A DNA stretch of 64,000 bases, taken from NCBI RefSeq assembly GCF_000321225.1, contig NW_004450397.1, forward strand, positions 535,653-599,652. Direction: 5' to 3'. The notes under the pieces are model-generated. The model did no database searches and was not told the origin of the DNA. It was given only the letters and a program-made list of their open reading frames with translations. Position 1 is the first letter of the stretch, and the number at the start of each line of letters is the position of its first letter. A program made the translations under genes and the position numbers. The DNA comes from Odobenus rosmarus divergens (taxonomy: Eukaryota > Chordata > Mammalia > Carnivora > Odobenidae). This document shows, piece after piece, positions 49,523-60,745 of this stretch.

Positions 49523-49578
49523 AAGATTTTATTTATTTATTTGAGAGAGCAAATGAGAGATAGAGAGAGAGCATCTGA
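49523..49578 (-). mobile_element. Can-SINE, right part of an interrupted copy
   Basis: Continues the minus-strand SINE with 'tttatttgagagagcaaatg' and a GA-rich run, then stops before its tRNA-like head. The host element was therefore 5'-truncated. Confidence 0.8.
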
Positions 49579-49584
49579 GTCACC

Positions 49585-50212
49585 ACATCTCTCTTTTCAG
49601 CTACTGCAATGGTGTTCCTGTTTCACCCCTGCTCCTCCTCAGTCCATTCATAGCAGCCAGAATTATCGTTTTAGAACATAAATTTAATTATTTCCCTTTC
49701 CTACTGTAATATGCTAAGGTTTTCTGTTATTCATGTTACAAATTTCACACTCAAGTCAACTGTGTCTTCATCTACTTCTCCAGGCCCAAGCCAAGTTTAT
49801 CCAGGTCCCAGGCTTTCCTATGAGCTGTTATGTTAAATAACAACCCTCTGTGTGGAATGTTTTCCAGATCTTCAAACAACCCGCCTCTTGTCATTCAGAT
49901 TGCATCTTAAATTTCACCTTCTTGAGAGCCCTTTCTTGACCCCTCAATCTAATTATCTAGACCCATTAAATATCTATTACTTCCATTTTAACTCTTTGCA
50001 TAACAATTGTGGCTATAAAACTTTTTCCTGTTTGTATATTTGGTTTTGTTTCTGTATTTTCTGGGCCTCTTCCCCTTATGCTAGAATTTGAGTTTCTGTG
50101 AGCAGGTATATGGCCATGTTGGGTCACTGCTGTAATCTCAGTGTCCAGTAGCATATCTTGTAAATAGGAAGTAGTTGACAAATATCTGTTGCATGAACCA
50201 ATGAATAAACCA
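49585..50212 (+). repeat. L2 LINE, long 3' portion
   Basis: About 630 bases of sense L2: 'tctacttctccaggcccaag', 'tggaatgttttccagatctt', 'catcttaaatttcaccttct', 'tgagagccctttcttgaccc', 'gtgtccagtagcatatcttg' and the 'tctgttgcatgaaccaatga' end. One of the best-preserved L2s here. Confidence 0.85.
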
Positions 50213-50264
50213 TATTCATTTCCTAATATATCATACACACCTGGATTTAAAATAGAAAATGATG

Positions 50265-50466
50265 GGGCGCCTGGGTGGCTCAGTTGGTTAAGCGACTGCC
50301 TTTGGCTCAGGTCATGATCCTGGAGTCCCGGGATCGAGTCCCGCATCGGGCTCCCTGCTCAGCAGTGAGTCTGCTTCTCCCTCTGACCCTCTTCCCTCTC
50401 ATGCTATCTCTCATTCTCTCTCTCTAAAATAAATAAAATCTTTAAAAAAAATAAAAATAAATAAAT
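50265..50466 (+). mobile_element. Can-SINE, young-looking subtype
   Basis: Full-length copy with head 'gggcgcctgggtggctcagt' and a composite A-rich tail with repeated AAATA units. Exact 16-base duplication aaaatagaaaatgatg at 50249-50264 and 50467-50482. Confidence 0.97.
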
Positions 50467-50482
50467 AAAATAGAAAATGATG

Positions 50483-52269
50483 AGTTGTATACCAAATATT
50501 ATGTTACTAACAGGATGCCAACTATATTTATGATTATCAGGTTAACTCATACTTATGGAAACCATAGAATAAAGCATGCCCTGATAAACCTATTACTCAA
50601 TATTAAATGTAAATGAGTGATTCATTAGAAAGCTCTCGCAAGTTTTCATTATATTTTTTAAAAAACATCAAAAATGAGTATTTCCTTTGTAAAACTATTC
50701 ACTGCCACCACTTATTTACATGCAAGAGACTGCATAGGATTGGTGCATATTCTAAACAACACTGTACTAATAAACATATTTCATATGCTCTAATAATAGT
50801 ATATTATTGTTTATTTTAAGTAAACAAGAAGTCAGACAAAAATCATCTTTTTTTGGTCTGACTTTCATGATAATTTTTGTATTTTATAATAACAATGAGC
50901 AATCAGAGCAGTTTTTATGTACTACTAGTGATTCAGTTCAGGAAAATAAAGCAAAAGGAAAAAACAAAACTCAACTGTTCTTTTAAGTCCTGAATCTGTT
51001 CGGTTGAAGATAGAATTATAAAATAATAAGAAGACCGGTTACCACTTCTGCTATTAATATGTGCGAACATTATTTTTGCTAATTATCAGGAAAGAAAAAT
51101 AGAAAAATAAATTGCAAGCTAATATAAGACTGTATACAAATATCTTGTCAATTATACCTCAATAAAGCTGACAGAAAGACTGCAAATATCAACCTGATTT
51201 CACATTTTACATTTTTTAAAATATATCTACTTTTTCTGAGTGGCTTTGTAAAAAAAATTGATGAATTTAAAACTATACATAAAATGATACTAATAAAATA
51301 GATACTTGGAGATTTCACGTTACATTTTAGGGAAGAAAATTTCCAACAAACATTTCAGCAACTTTTAGAATGGTGGTTAGTATTAGAGCACCAAATGCTC
51401 CCATAGATTTTTACATGCACTTTGTAGAGTGAGAAACAATCTGAACATAAAAATACACACATATATACATACATACATAAGGAAACTATTAAAAGTTTAA
51501 AAAAAAAAAGAAGAAGAAGAAAAGAAACAATCCTGAATCCCAGGTTCAGAACCATTAGAAGCTGGAAGAGGTAATAGACAAAGGACTTAAGAAAATATTG
51601 GACCAAAAGTTGGTTAAATTCCAAAAATATTATCCCACCTATTTATATATGCCTAGGAAAAAAAAGAATGAAAAAAATTGAAAACACAATGTTAACAGTA
51701 GCTAATTTTAGATTGGGAGATCATATAATTTTTTAAAAAATGATGTTTGTTGTCTTGCTCACTCATATTTTCTAAATAAGGTTTTTTATTTTATAACAAG
51801 AAAACCCTCTTTAACGTATATTTTAAAAGTTAATGAAGGAAGCAAAACTTATTTATGATTAATTCAGTACTTAGAACAGTGGTCTCATTCTTTAAACTAA
51901 TAAAAAGGTACATTGGTTGGCAAGCAAAAGCTCATTCCTCTCAGTGTTTTCTCTCTTTCTAACCATATGAAGGCCCCACACATGATATTCTTTCTAATTC
52001 CACTTCATTTAAGGAAACTTTGTGACTTTGAGAAAATGACTGCAACTCCAGGTCACAAGTGGAAAGTTACTAGTAATACCCAGTGGGAAAAAAATCTTTC
52101 CTAAAACTGATTATGATCATTGCATATATATAATTTTCAAGTATTTTGTGACAAACATATTAAATGGTTCCATTTAATAGCCATTAGAGAATTATACATA
52201 GTTATCAGAGTTGTAGAACAAGGATAGAGAGACTTTTCATATAAAATTAAAGTCTTATTTTTACATTAG
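50483..52269. other. Unannotated AT-rich DNA
   Basis: About 1.8 kb. It contains a (CATA)n-like run at 51458-51479 and an A/GAA run at 51498-51527. No gene or repeat family recognised. Confidence 0.4.
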
Positions 52270-52285
52270 CAATTGCACTGATTTA

Positions 52286-52504
52286 TTTTTTAAATTTTAC
52301 TTATTTTTAATTTTTTTAAAGATTTTATTTATTTATTTGACAGAGAGAGAGACAGAGTGAGAGAGGGAACACAAGCCGGGGGAGTGGGAGGAGAAGCAGG
52401 CTTCCCACTGAGCAGGGAGCCAGAGGAGGGGCTTGATCCCAAGACCCTGGGATCATGACCTGAGTGGAAGGCAGACGCTTAACGACTGACCCACCCAGGC
52501 ACCC
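52286..52504 (-). mobile_element. Can-SINE
   Basis: Minus-strand copy with a long T-rich tail (52286-52318) and head 'gacccacccaggcacccc'. Flanks caattgcactgattta (52270-52285) and caactgcactgattta (52505-52520) differ at one base. Confidence 0.95.
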
Positions 52505-52520
52505 CAACTGCACTGATTTA

Positions 52521-53430
52521 ATATTGCTCTTTCTCAGTAATCAGAAATTAAAATTTAGAGATTAAAAAAACAGTTTCTACTCCCTGGAGATTGGAATTAT
52601 ATTGTTGTTTACATCTTCATTGTATTACAATCAAGTTCATATTAACAAAAGCAGGTGATACAACAAGCTGAAAAAGTAAGACCCACTCCCATTTTTCTGA
52701 CCTGCATGTTTCTTAATAGATCAGAAAGTAAAGATTCATGAGGCTGAGGGAACTGTGTTGTTTCCAGGAAGAGAATTTTAACATATATTTAAATATATAG
52801 ATATTTGAAAAACACCAATCTGGTCTGCCTACTATTGTATCCCTCTAACACTAACATAATAGATTACATATCTTGATTGAATTATTGAACAGGTTATATA
52901 CATTGAATGAAGTAGAATTAATTAGTGAAAAAGATTTTAGGATATTGGTGTACAATAAAATTAGTCATTAGAGAAACAAAGGTCAACTCTATTAAGACAA
53001 ATTCCAGCTTACTTAGTATGTATGATGTGTTCAGTTTGCTCAACTGCCGACTTTGAAGGTAAGTAGTCTTCCCTCTCTCTTTGTCCATATGGAAAATCCT
53101 TCCATACTTCCTCTGTTCCAGAAAGTGGGTACCATAACTTTAGAACGGACTCGCTGAGAGGATATATGATGATACAACCCAATGGGAAACTATGTCCAAA
53201 GAAGGTCCCATGTAATAATAAAATAAAAATCTAACACTGCTGATTTCACTTGTGCTAAGTGGTTAAATATAGTAGGTCAGTGAAACTTCATGAAAGGTCT
53301 ATGAGGTGGCTTTTATTACTGTCCTTTTAGACATAAAAAAATGAGAGAATAATTGTTCTTCAAGCTTGTAGAGAAAAGAAACAAGAATTGAAACTTAGAA
53401 TATTCTAACCAGATTTTTGGTCCCATCTGG
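52521..53430. other. Unannotated unique DNA
   Basis: No gene or repeat family recognised. Confidence 0.4.
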
Positions 53431-53431
53431 C

Positions 53432-53463
53432 ATCTATAACTCAGTGGTTTGAGAGTTATAGAT
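53432..53463. repeat. Perfect 11-bp inverted repeat beside the duplicated block
   Basis: atctataactc (53432-53442) pairs with gagttatagat (53453-53463) across a 10-base loop. It ends ten bases before the left edge of the 139-bp repeat. Confidence 0.85.
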
Positions 53464-53472
53464 AACTCATAA

Positions 53473-53611
53473 CTCATCTCAGTAATGAAAACAAAGCCTA
53501 AAGGACCATTTTGTTCTTCAAAGTAAAATAAAATTGGTGGATTACTTGAAGTTTCAGATTTCCTAAAGTTTGTTTCAATGAGTAAGCCACTGAAACATAG
53601 TACACATTTCA
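53473..53611 (+). repeat. 139-bp identical direct repeat, copy 1
   Basis: Base-by-base comparison with 55403-55541 shows no difference over 139 bases. Flanks differ immediately on both sides ('cataa' left, 'aaaaa' right). The sequence is not a transposable element I recognise, and neither copy has an A-tail or its own target-site duplication. Confidence 0.95.
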
Positions 53612-53639
53612 AAAAATTTATATTGCAGAGAATAACAGC

Positions 53640-53835
53640 AAAGAAATTAAGAGTAAAGACAATGAAGCCAGTCTTCCTGAGTTTGAATCTTAGCCCTGTC
53701 ATTAATAAACTGAAATCTCAGTCAACTTACATAACCTTTTTGGTCTTCTCTTGTGTAAAATGGAGACATTGATAATTCCACCTTACAGTATTATGATAAT
53801 GTGAGTTAACATATATAAAGTTCTTAGAACTACGT
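53640..53835 (+). repeat. MIR SINE
   Basis: 'agccagtcttcctgagtttg', 'aatcttagccctgtcattaa', 'tgtgtaaaatggagacattg' and 'atatataaagttcttagaac' follow MIR order. A 128-codon minus-strand open frame (53316-53702) runs through here and is considered chance. Confidence 0.8.
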
Positions 53836-53849
53836 AATATAATCAGTGG

Positions 53850-55402
53850 TCAGTATACCATTATAAACATGCACACATATTTGCTCCTATTATTATGACA
53901 TTTGATTGTTTTTATGTTAGAAATGAGTTTCTATTAATGATACTGACCAAAAAATACACACTTTAGTTCTCTGATACATCAGAAAAAAAAGTATATATAT
54001 TTCCAAAGAAGGAAACTGTTACACTGTTACACACTGTGAAATAACTTAATCCGGTTACAAATTAGCCGTTGAAAAACTAGATACCATATTTCATAAATAA
54101 AACTATGTTAGTGAGATTATAGGTATACATATGTCACAGAGTAATCATTAAATTTAAATGTTTATGATATAAATGCATTATGTGTATTTTTCCTTCATTA
54201 AAACAGATCAGAAAATAAGGCTTAAAGCTATATATGGAAATTCACCAGCACGATTCCTAAGAATCTGAGAGAATGTTGTTTCTTTCCTACAAAAACACCA
54301 GAAGTACTGTTACTGGGAAGGGAAGACTGCCTTTGCCCCAGAGCACTCCCCACACCTCACTGCCTATATCGCCTTGAATGCTGCAGTATAAGAATTTACC
54401 TGAGAAAAAACAGTTGTGAGGCATTTCCTGAGTTCTAATTTAAGATATGTTTTAAGGTAATGAAAGCAATTGGCATTTGGCTTTGTGTTACTCTATGCAC
54501 CAGAGGCATGTAGTTATCAAAACAACTCGTGTGTTATTCCCCTACTTATTAAATTGATTTTATTAAACTTGTTCCTGGCTGATTTGCTATATGCCAAGCT
54601 TTCTCCTGGGATCCACTTCTAAAGAATTCATAGTGGAGGTGATAACTTACGATGGGTACATTTCAGAAAGTTCCCAGATTCTAATAAAATCCCCAAAATT
54701 TGCATAAAACCCTAGAGAAAACATCCATGTTACATAAATGTTTTGGAATTAAGTGCTAGGAAGATATAAAAAGCAACAGAATATTAATTGTTTTGTGATA
54801 CAAATCAAAGAAAGGAGGAAAAGTCTCATGACTCAATTACTAATGCAGTTTTAATTTGAATCAATGTGTCAGAATGCAGAGAAGGAAGCTTGATGTTCAA
54901 TGGGCAGAATTTCACAAGAAACCAGAGTTATTTTCTACATGTCCTAATATTTTGACAAAATTGGAAATACAGAAAAAGAAAAAAAGATGACTCTGACTGT
55001 AAATGATGTTGTGGTTTAAAAAATAATAATTTAGGAAAAGAAAATGAGAACTGTGCTTCAGAGAGAGAAGTTCAGGTTTGGGCATGAATGGAAGAGAAAG
55101 GGTTTAGGAGGTCAGTTAACAAATTAGTATAGAGGAGGCAAAATCCTAGACACTAGTGATAAGAAAATCCTAGATTTTAAAACGTTAGTGGACTGATAAT
55201 GATAACAGTGTAGCCTTTATACAAGTCAAGTTATAAGTTTAAAGTTCAAATAGGAAAGAAAAAAAAAACAGAGAGAGAGCAAGAAAGAGAGAGAGAAAGA
55301 AAACAAAAGAAACACCACAGTAACAACAGGATCTTCTAAAAATTTGGTGAAAATGTCAAATAACATATTTCATATGTTATTTATTTGGACACATCTGTTG
55401 TG
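53850..55402. other. Unannotated unique DNA
   Basis: Includes a purine run at 55254-55302 (A-run then GA units). No gene or repeat family recognised. Confidence 0.4.
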
Positions 55403-55541
55403 CTCATCTCAGTAATGAAAACAAAGCCTAAAGGACCATTTTGTTCTTCAAAGTAAAATAAAATTGGTGGATTACTTGAAGTTTCAGATTTCCTAAAGTT
55501 TGTTTCAATGAGTAAGCCACTGAAACATAGTACACATTTCA
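55403..55541 (+). repeat. 139-bp identical direct repeat, copy 2
   Basis: Exact second copy, same orientation, starting 1930 bases after copy 1. Left flank 'ctgttgtg', right flank 'ttcattctc'. Which copy is the original cannot be told from this sequence alone. Confidence 0.95.
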
Positions 55542-55989
55542 TTCATTCTCTAAAATACACTGACCTTTTCACATTAAACATTTCATTGTTGCTAGTTGCC
55601 AGCTCATAATTTTAGCATAGTGCAAAATAAATCTCTGGTTTGAATTATCTGCTTAGTCCTTGTAAACCAAGAGCAACCCACAGGCCAGAGAAAGACAAGA
55701 AAATGTGGGATAAAGATGCTTAGATAAATTGGAGAGTCAGAAAATGGACATTTGCTGGAATCTTGACTATTTTACTAGTCAAAAGCAGCTTCCATTTTGC
55801 CTACTTCTCTTCTATATTGATCCTATTTCCATTTCTCCATTATTATTATGCCTAATATCCACTTACTTTCCTACTAAATTAATGTTTAAGGAAAGAAAAT
55901 AAATATTTGTACATATAAACTGGTATCAAAGAAGTTATTAGGGTTGAGGTTAGACAGTTGCATCCCACTTAGACACAGGCTGATGAAGT

Positions 55990-56330
55990 AATTTAACAAA
56001 TGTTTATTTAGTGCCCACTCAACACAGTAAGGCACCTAGCTAAGTTCTGGGGATATAGAAATAAAAGACAAACGTTCTCAAGAGAAAAACCACAGTTTGG
56101 AGGCAAAGGTTGGGGTATAGAGACAAGAGAAGAATCAACAATCACAATTGATTATTGTTATAATTGTACACACAGGATGCTCCAGAAAAGAAATAGGAAA
56201 AGCATGCCACTTAAGAAGGCATGGAATATCTCTATGAAGAGGTGACCCCTGTGGTTAGTCACTAACCTTGGATCTAAAGGGAGATTTTTCTTCTAGCTCT
56301 AAGAAGAAATATTTTGGATACAGACAATTT
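55990..56330 (-). repeat. L2 LINE 3' end, antisense
   Basis: 'aacaaatgtttatttagtgc', 'ctagctaagttctggggata', 'acaatcacaattgattattg' and 'ggaatatctctatgaagagg' follow the reversed L2 over about 300 bases. Confidence 0.7.
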
Positions 56331-57257
56331 GTAGAAGGAAGGCAGTGAGGCCAGATTTGAGAAAAATTTCTGCTTTATGTCCTCCAGTTTCTTTAGGAAA
56401 TGTCAATGCTAAACTAATGCTTTTCTAGGGTTTATCAATGTGCTGGAATATAAAAGTACACAGTTCAATCGTTGACAGACTTCGATGAAAAGAAACCTCT
56501 ACTTTGATGAGAATTGATTGTTTAACAGGCAATTGGAAATGGAGTGTTGCTTTTTAAAGACCTTGTCAGCCCCTTGAAGGATTTTCCTTTTCTCATCCAG
56601 TCTCTTAGGGACACTATAAAATGTTGTTTTTTTAATGTGATTTACAGATATATTTAAAAGATATGCAATAAAATATGCTGGATATTAATATTTATATAAG
56701 AAAATTTATCTTTGAATTTAAGTAAAACTCTTATACAATTGGTATCCTATAAATGGTTCAAATGCACCCTTAATGACTCAGGTTTACCCAGATCTATGAA
56801 ATAACAGGCAAGCTGTGGTGGGCAAAGAACCACTTTCTAACATTGATGCACTGTACTTCTCAGATAACTGCCTGCACATACTTATAAACATTTGTCTCTG
56901 CATATTGAGAAGCTACTGATCAAATAAGTTCTGTGTCATGAAATTCCTCTTGAAATATAAAGATATAATTTGTAGGTTATGGTATGAAATAGTAAGTCAC
57001 ATACTATCTAGTTATAGGAAATTTTGTAAGAATAAACAAGTATCTGTCAAGACCTTTTAAGTAGTAAACTAACAGCCATCCTTCTCTATTGGCAATAGCT
57101 CCAGTGCACTGTGATGAATGTGTTTTTTGAACTATCAGAAGTCCAAGCGGTCCTTGTTTACTCTGATGACCTTGGTAACAAGGCACAATTAATGACACAT
57201 CTCCAATTCACATGTAACAGGCATAGATATGAAATGATTTATCTTGAGGTATAAAAA
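56331..57257. other. Unannotated unique DNA
   Basis: No gene or assignable repeat. 57070-57200 is less AT-biased but not recognised. Confidence 0.4.
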
Positions 57258-57268
57258 CACATAGTCCT

Positions 57269-58187
57269 GGAATAAATTCCACTTGGTCATGGTGAATAAT
57301 CCTTTTAATGTACTGTTGGATCCTATTGGTTAGTATTTTGGTGAGAATTTTTGCATCCATGTTCATCAGGGATACTGGTAATTCTCCTTTTTGATGGGGT
57401 CTTTGTCTGATTTTGGGATTAAGGTAATGCTGGCCTCATAAAATGAGTTTGGAAGTTTTCCTTCCATTTCTATTTTTTGGAACAGTTTCAGAAGAATAGG
57501 TATTGATTCTTCTTTAAATGTTTGGTAGAATTCCCCTGGAAAGCCATCTGGCCCTGGGCTTTATTTGTTTGGAGATTTTTGATTACTGCTTCAATTTCCT
57601 TAGTGGTTATAGGTCTGTTCAGGTTTTCTATTTCTTCCTGGTTCAGTTTTGGTAGTTTATACATCTCTAGGAATGCATCCATTTCTTCTAGATTAAATAA
57701 TTTGTTGGCATAGAGTTGTTTGTAATATGTTCTTATAATTGTTTGTATTTCTTTGGTGTTGGTTGTGATCTCTCCTCTTTCATTCATGATTTTATTTATT
57801 TGAGTCATTTCTCTTTTCTTTTTGATAAGTCTGGCCAGGTGTTTATCAATCTTATTACTTCTTTCAAAGAACCAGCTCCTAGTTTCGTTGATCTGTTCTA
57901 CTGTTCTTTTGGTTTCTATTTCATTGATTTCTGCTCTGATCTTTATTATTTCTCTTCTCCTGCTGGGTTTAGGCTTTATTTGCTGTTCTTTCTCCAGCTC
58001 CTTTAGGTGTAGGGTTAGGTTGTGTATTTGAGACCTTTCTTGTTTCTTGAGAAAGGCTTGTATTGCTATATACTTTCCTCTTAGGACCGCCTATGCTGCA
58101 TCCCAAAGATTTTGAACAGTTGTGTTTTCGTTTTCATTTGTTTCCATGAATTTTTTTAATTCTTCTCTAATTTCCTGGTTATTTGTG
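57269..58187 (-). pseudogene. LINE-1 ORF2 fragment, inverted (endonuclease-RT linker and RT N-terminal part)
   Basis: Read on the minus strand from 58187 down, it covers the stretch after the endonuclease domain through the start of the reverse transcriptase. Recognisable blocks include the 'ETNENE' region, 'IRAEINEIE', 'SWFFER', 'QLYANKL' (near 57715) and 'NRPIT' (near 57610), ending at the 'HDQVEF' block near 57285. A TAG stop interrupts at about 58090-58096 and a frame shift occurs near 57555. ORF2 normally supplies endonuclease and reverse transcriptase to the L1 particle. The endonuclease itself is absent because the insertion is 5'-truncated. Confidence 0.88.
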
Positions 58188-60290
58188 GGCTGCAAGGTTG
58201 GTTTAACATCCACAAATCAATCAATGTGATACAATACATTAATAAAAGAAAGAACAAGAACCATATGATCCTCTCAATAGATGCAGACAAAGTACAGCAT
58301 CTTTTCTTGATTAAAACCCTTCACAGTGTAGGGATAGAGGGTACATGCCTCAATATCATAAAAGACATCTATGAAAAACCCACAGCAAATATCATTCTCA
58401 ATGGGGAAAAACTGAGAGCTTTCCCCCTAAGGTCAGGAACATGGCAGGGATGTCGACTATCACCACTGCTATTCAACATAGTATTAGAAGTCCTAGCCAC
58501 AGCAATCAGACAACAAAAAGAAAAAAAAGGCATCCAAATCAGCAAAGAAGAAGTCAAGCTCTCACTCTTTGCAGATAATATGATACTTTATGTGGAAAAC
58601 CCAAAAGACTCCACCCCAAAACTGCTAGAACTCATACAGGAATTCAGTAAAGTGGCAGGATATAAAATCAATGCACAGAAATCAGTTACATTTATATACA
58701 CCAACAACAAGACAGAAGAAAGAGAAATTAACAAGTCAATCCCATTTACAATTGTACCCAAAACCATAAGATACTTAGGAATAAATCTAACGAAAGGGGC
58801 AAAGAATCTGTACTCAGAAAACTATAAAGTACTCATGAAAGAAATTGAGGAAGACACAAAGAAACTGAAAAACGTCCCATCCTAATGGATTGGAAGAATA
58901 AATATTGTGAAGATGTCAATGATATCTAGAGCAATCTACACATTTAATACAATCCCTATCAAAATACCATCCACTTTTTTCAAAGAAATGGAATAATCCT
59001 AAAATTTGTATGGAACCAGAAAAGACCCCGAATAGCCAGAGGAATGTTGAAAAAGAAAAGCAAAGCTAATGGCATCACAATTCCGGATATCAAGCTCTAT
59101 TACAAAGCTGTCATCATCAAGACAGTATGGTATTGGCACAAAAACAGACACATAGATCAATGCAACAAAATAGAGAGCCCAGAAATTGATTCTCAACTCT
59201 ATGGTCAACTAATCTTTGACAAAGCAGGAAAGAATGTCCAATGGAAAAGACAGTCTCTTCAACAAATGATGTTGGGAAAATTGGACAGCCACATGCAGAA
59301 GAACGAAATTGGACCATTTCCTTACACCATACACAAAAATAGACTCAAAATGGATGAAAGACCTAAATGTGAGACAGGAGTCCCTCAAAATCCTAGAGGA
59401 GAACACAAGCAGCAACCTCTTCGACCTCAGCCACAGCAACTTCTTCCTAGAAACATCGCCAAAGGCAAGGGAAGCAAGGGCAAAAATGAACTATTGGGAC
59501 TTCATCAAGATAAAAAGCTTTTGCACAGCAAAGGAAACAGTCAACAAAACCAAAAGACAACCAACAGAATGGGAGAAGATTTTTGCAAATGACATATCAG
59601 ATAAAGGGCTAGTATCCAAAATCTATGAAGAACTTATCAAACTCAACACTCAAAGAACAAATAATCCCATCAAGAAAAGGACAGAAGACATGAACAGCCA
59701 TTTTTCCAAAGAAGACATCCAAATGGCCAACAGACACAAGAAAAAGTGCTCAACATCGCTTGGCATCAGGGAAATCCAAATCAAAACCTCAATGAGATAC
59801 CACCTCACACCAGTCAGAATGGCTAAAATTAATAAGTCAGGAAATGACAGATGTTGGCAAGGATGCGGAGAAAGGGGAACCCTCCTACACTGTTGGTGGG
59901 AATGCAAGCTGGTGCAGCCACTCTGGAAAACAGTATGGAGGTTCCTCAAAAAGTTGAAAATAGAGCTACTGTACGACCCAGCAATTGCACTACTGGGTAT
60001 TTACCCCAAAGATACAAATGTGATCCGAAGGGGTACGTGCACCCCAATGTTTATAGCAGCAATGTCCACAATAGCCAAACTATGGAAAGAGCCAAGATAT
60101 CCATCAACAGATGAATGGATAAAAAAGATGTGGTATATAGATACAACGGAATATTATGCAGCCATCAAAAACCAACATCTTGCTATTTGCAACGACGTGG
60201 ATGGAACTAGAGGGTGTTATGCTGAGCGAAATAAGTCAATCAGAGAAAGACATGTATCATATGACCTCACTGATATGAGGAATTCTTAAT
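58188..60290 (+). pseudogene. LINE-1 ORF2 fragment, sense (RT core to C-terminus), degenerate
   Basis: Continues ORF2 from the RT palm to the end. Near 58280 the motif-A region reads SIDADKVQH, apparently lacking four residues (the 'AFD' part) by an in-frame 12-base loss. Near 58572 the catalytic FADD box reads FADN. A TAA at 58883 stops the 219-codon frame. Frame changes follow near 58990 (apparent 4-base loss) and 59245 (A-run indel). The C-terminal zinc-knuckle-like CX3CX7HX4C is intact near 59861-59915 (CWQGC...HCWWEC), inside a 326-codon open stretch (59309-60289). Not functional. Confidence 0.9.
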
Positions 60291-60745
60291 CTCAGGAAAC
60301 AAACTGAGGGTTGCTGGAGTGGTGGGGGTGGGAGGGATGGGGTGCCTGGGTGACAGACACTGGGGAAGGTATGTGCTATGGTGAGTGCTGTGAATTGTGT
60401 AAGATGGATGAATCACAAACTTGTACCTCTGAAACAAATAATACATTATATGTTAAAAAAAAAAAAAGAAGATAGTAGGAAGGGAAAAATGAAGGGGGGG
60501 AATTGGAGGGGGAGATGAACCATGAGAGACGATGGACTCTGAGAAACAAACTGAGGGTTCTAGAGGGGAGGTGGGTGGGAGGATGGGTTAGCCTGGTGAT
60601 GGGTATTAAAGAGGGCACGTTCTGCATGGAGCACTGGGTGTTACACGCAAACAATGAATCATGGAACACTACATCCAAAACTAATGATGTAATGTATGGT
60701 GATTAACATAACAAAATAAAATTTAAAAAAAACCCACATAGTCCT

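Larger units (their letters stand above)
57258..60745 (+). mobile_element. LINE-1 with 5' inversion, bounded by target duplication
   Basis: About 3.5-kb carnivore L1. The direct repeat cacatagtcct flanks it (57258-57268 and 60735-60745) directly after its A-rich end. The 5' part (57269-58187) is inverted relative to the rest (58188-60734). In ORF2 order the inverted part ends in '..FIPG' and the sense part resumes with 'LQGWFN..', so essentially no L1 sequence is lost at the switch. This is the hallmark of twin priming. The 3' UTR has two modules separated by an internal A-run (60456-60468). Confidence 0.92.

Noticed and set aside
50265..50345. tRNA-like head with A- and B-box
   Set aside because: This is the tRNA-derived part of a Can-SINE. 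It lacks a foldable tRNA and sits in a full SINE with target duplications.
49966..50346. 126-codon minus-strand open frame
   Set aside because: Its first third is translated Can-SINE and the rest is antisense L2.
53316..53702. 128-codon open frame on the minus strand, longest outside L1
   Set aside because: It runs through a MIR and through one copy of the duplicated block, has no recognisable domain, and its leucine/phenylalanine-rich content is what AT-rich DNA gives by chance.
57267..60734. Idea of two opposed, independent L1 insertions
   Set aside because: One target duplication encloses both blocks, and their ORF2 content is complementary without overlap, which fits a single inverted insertion.
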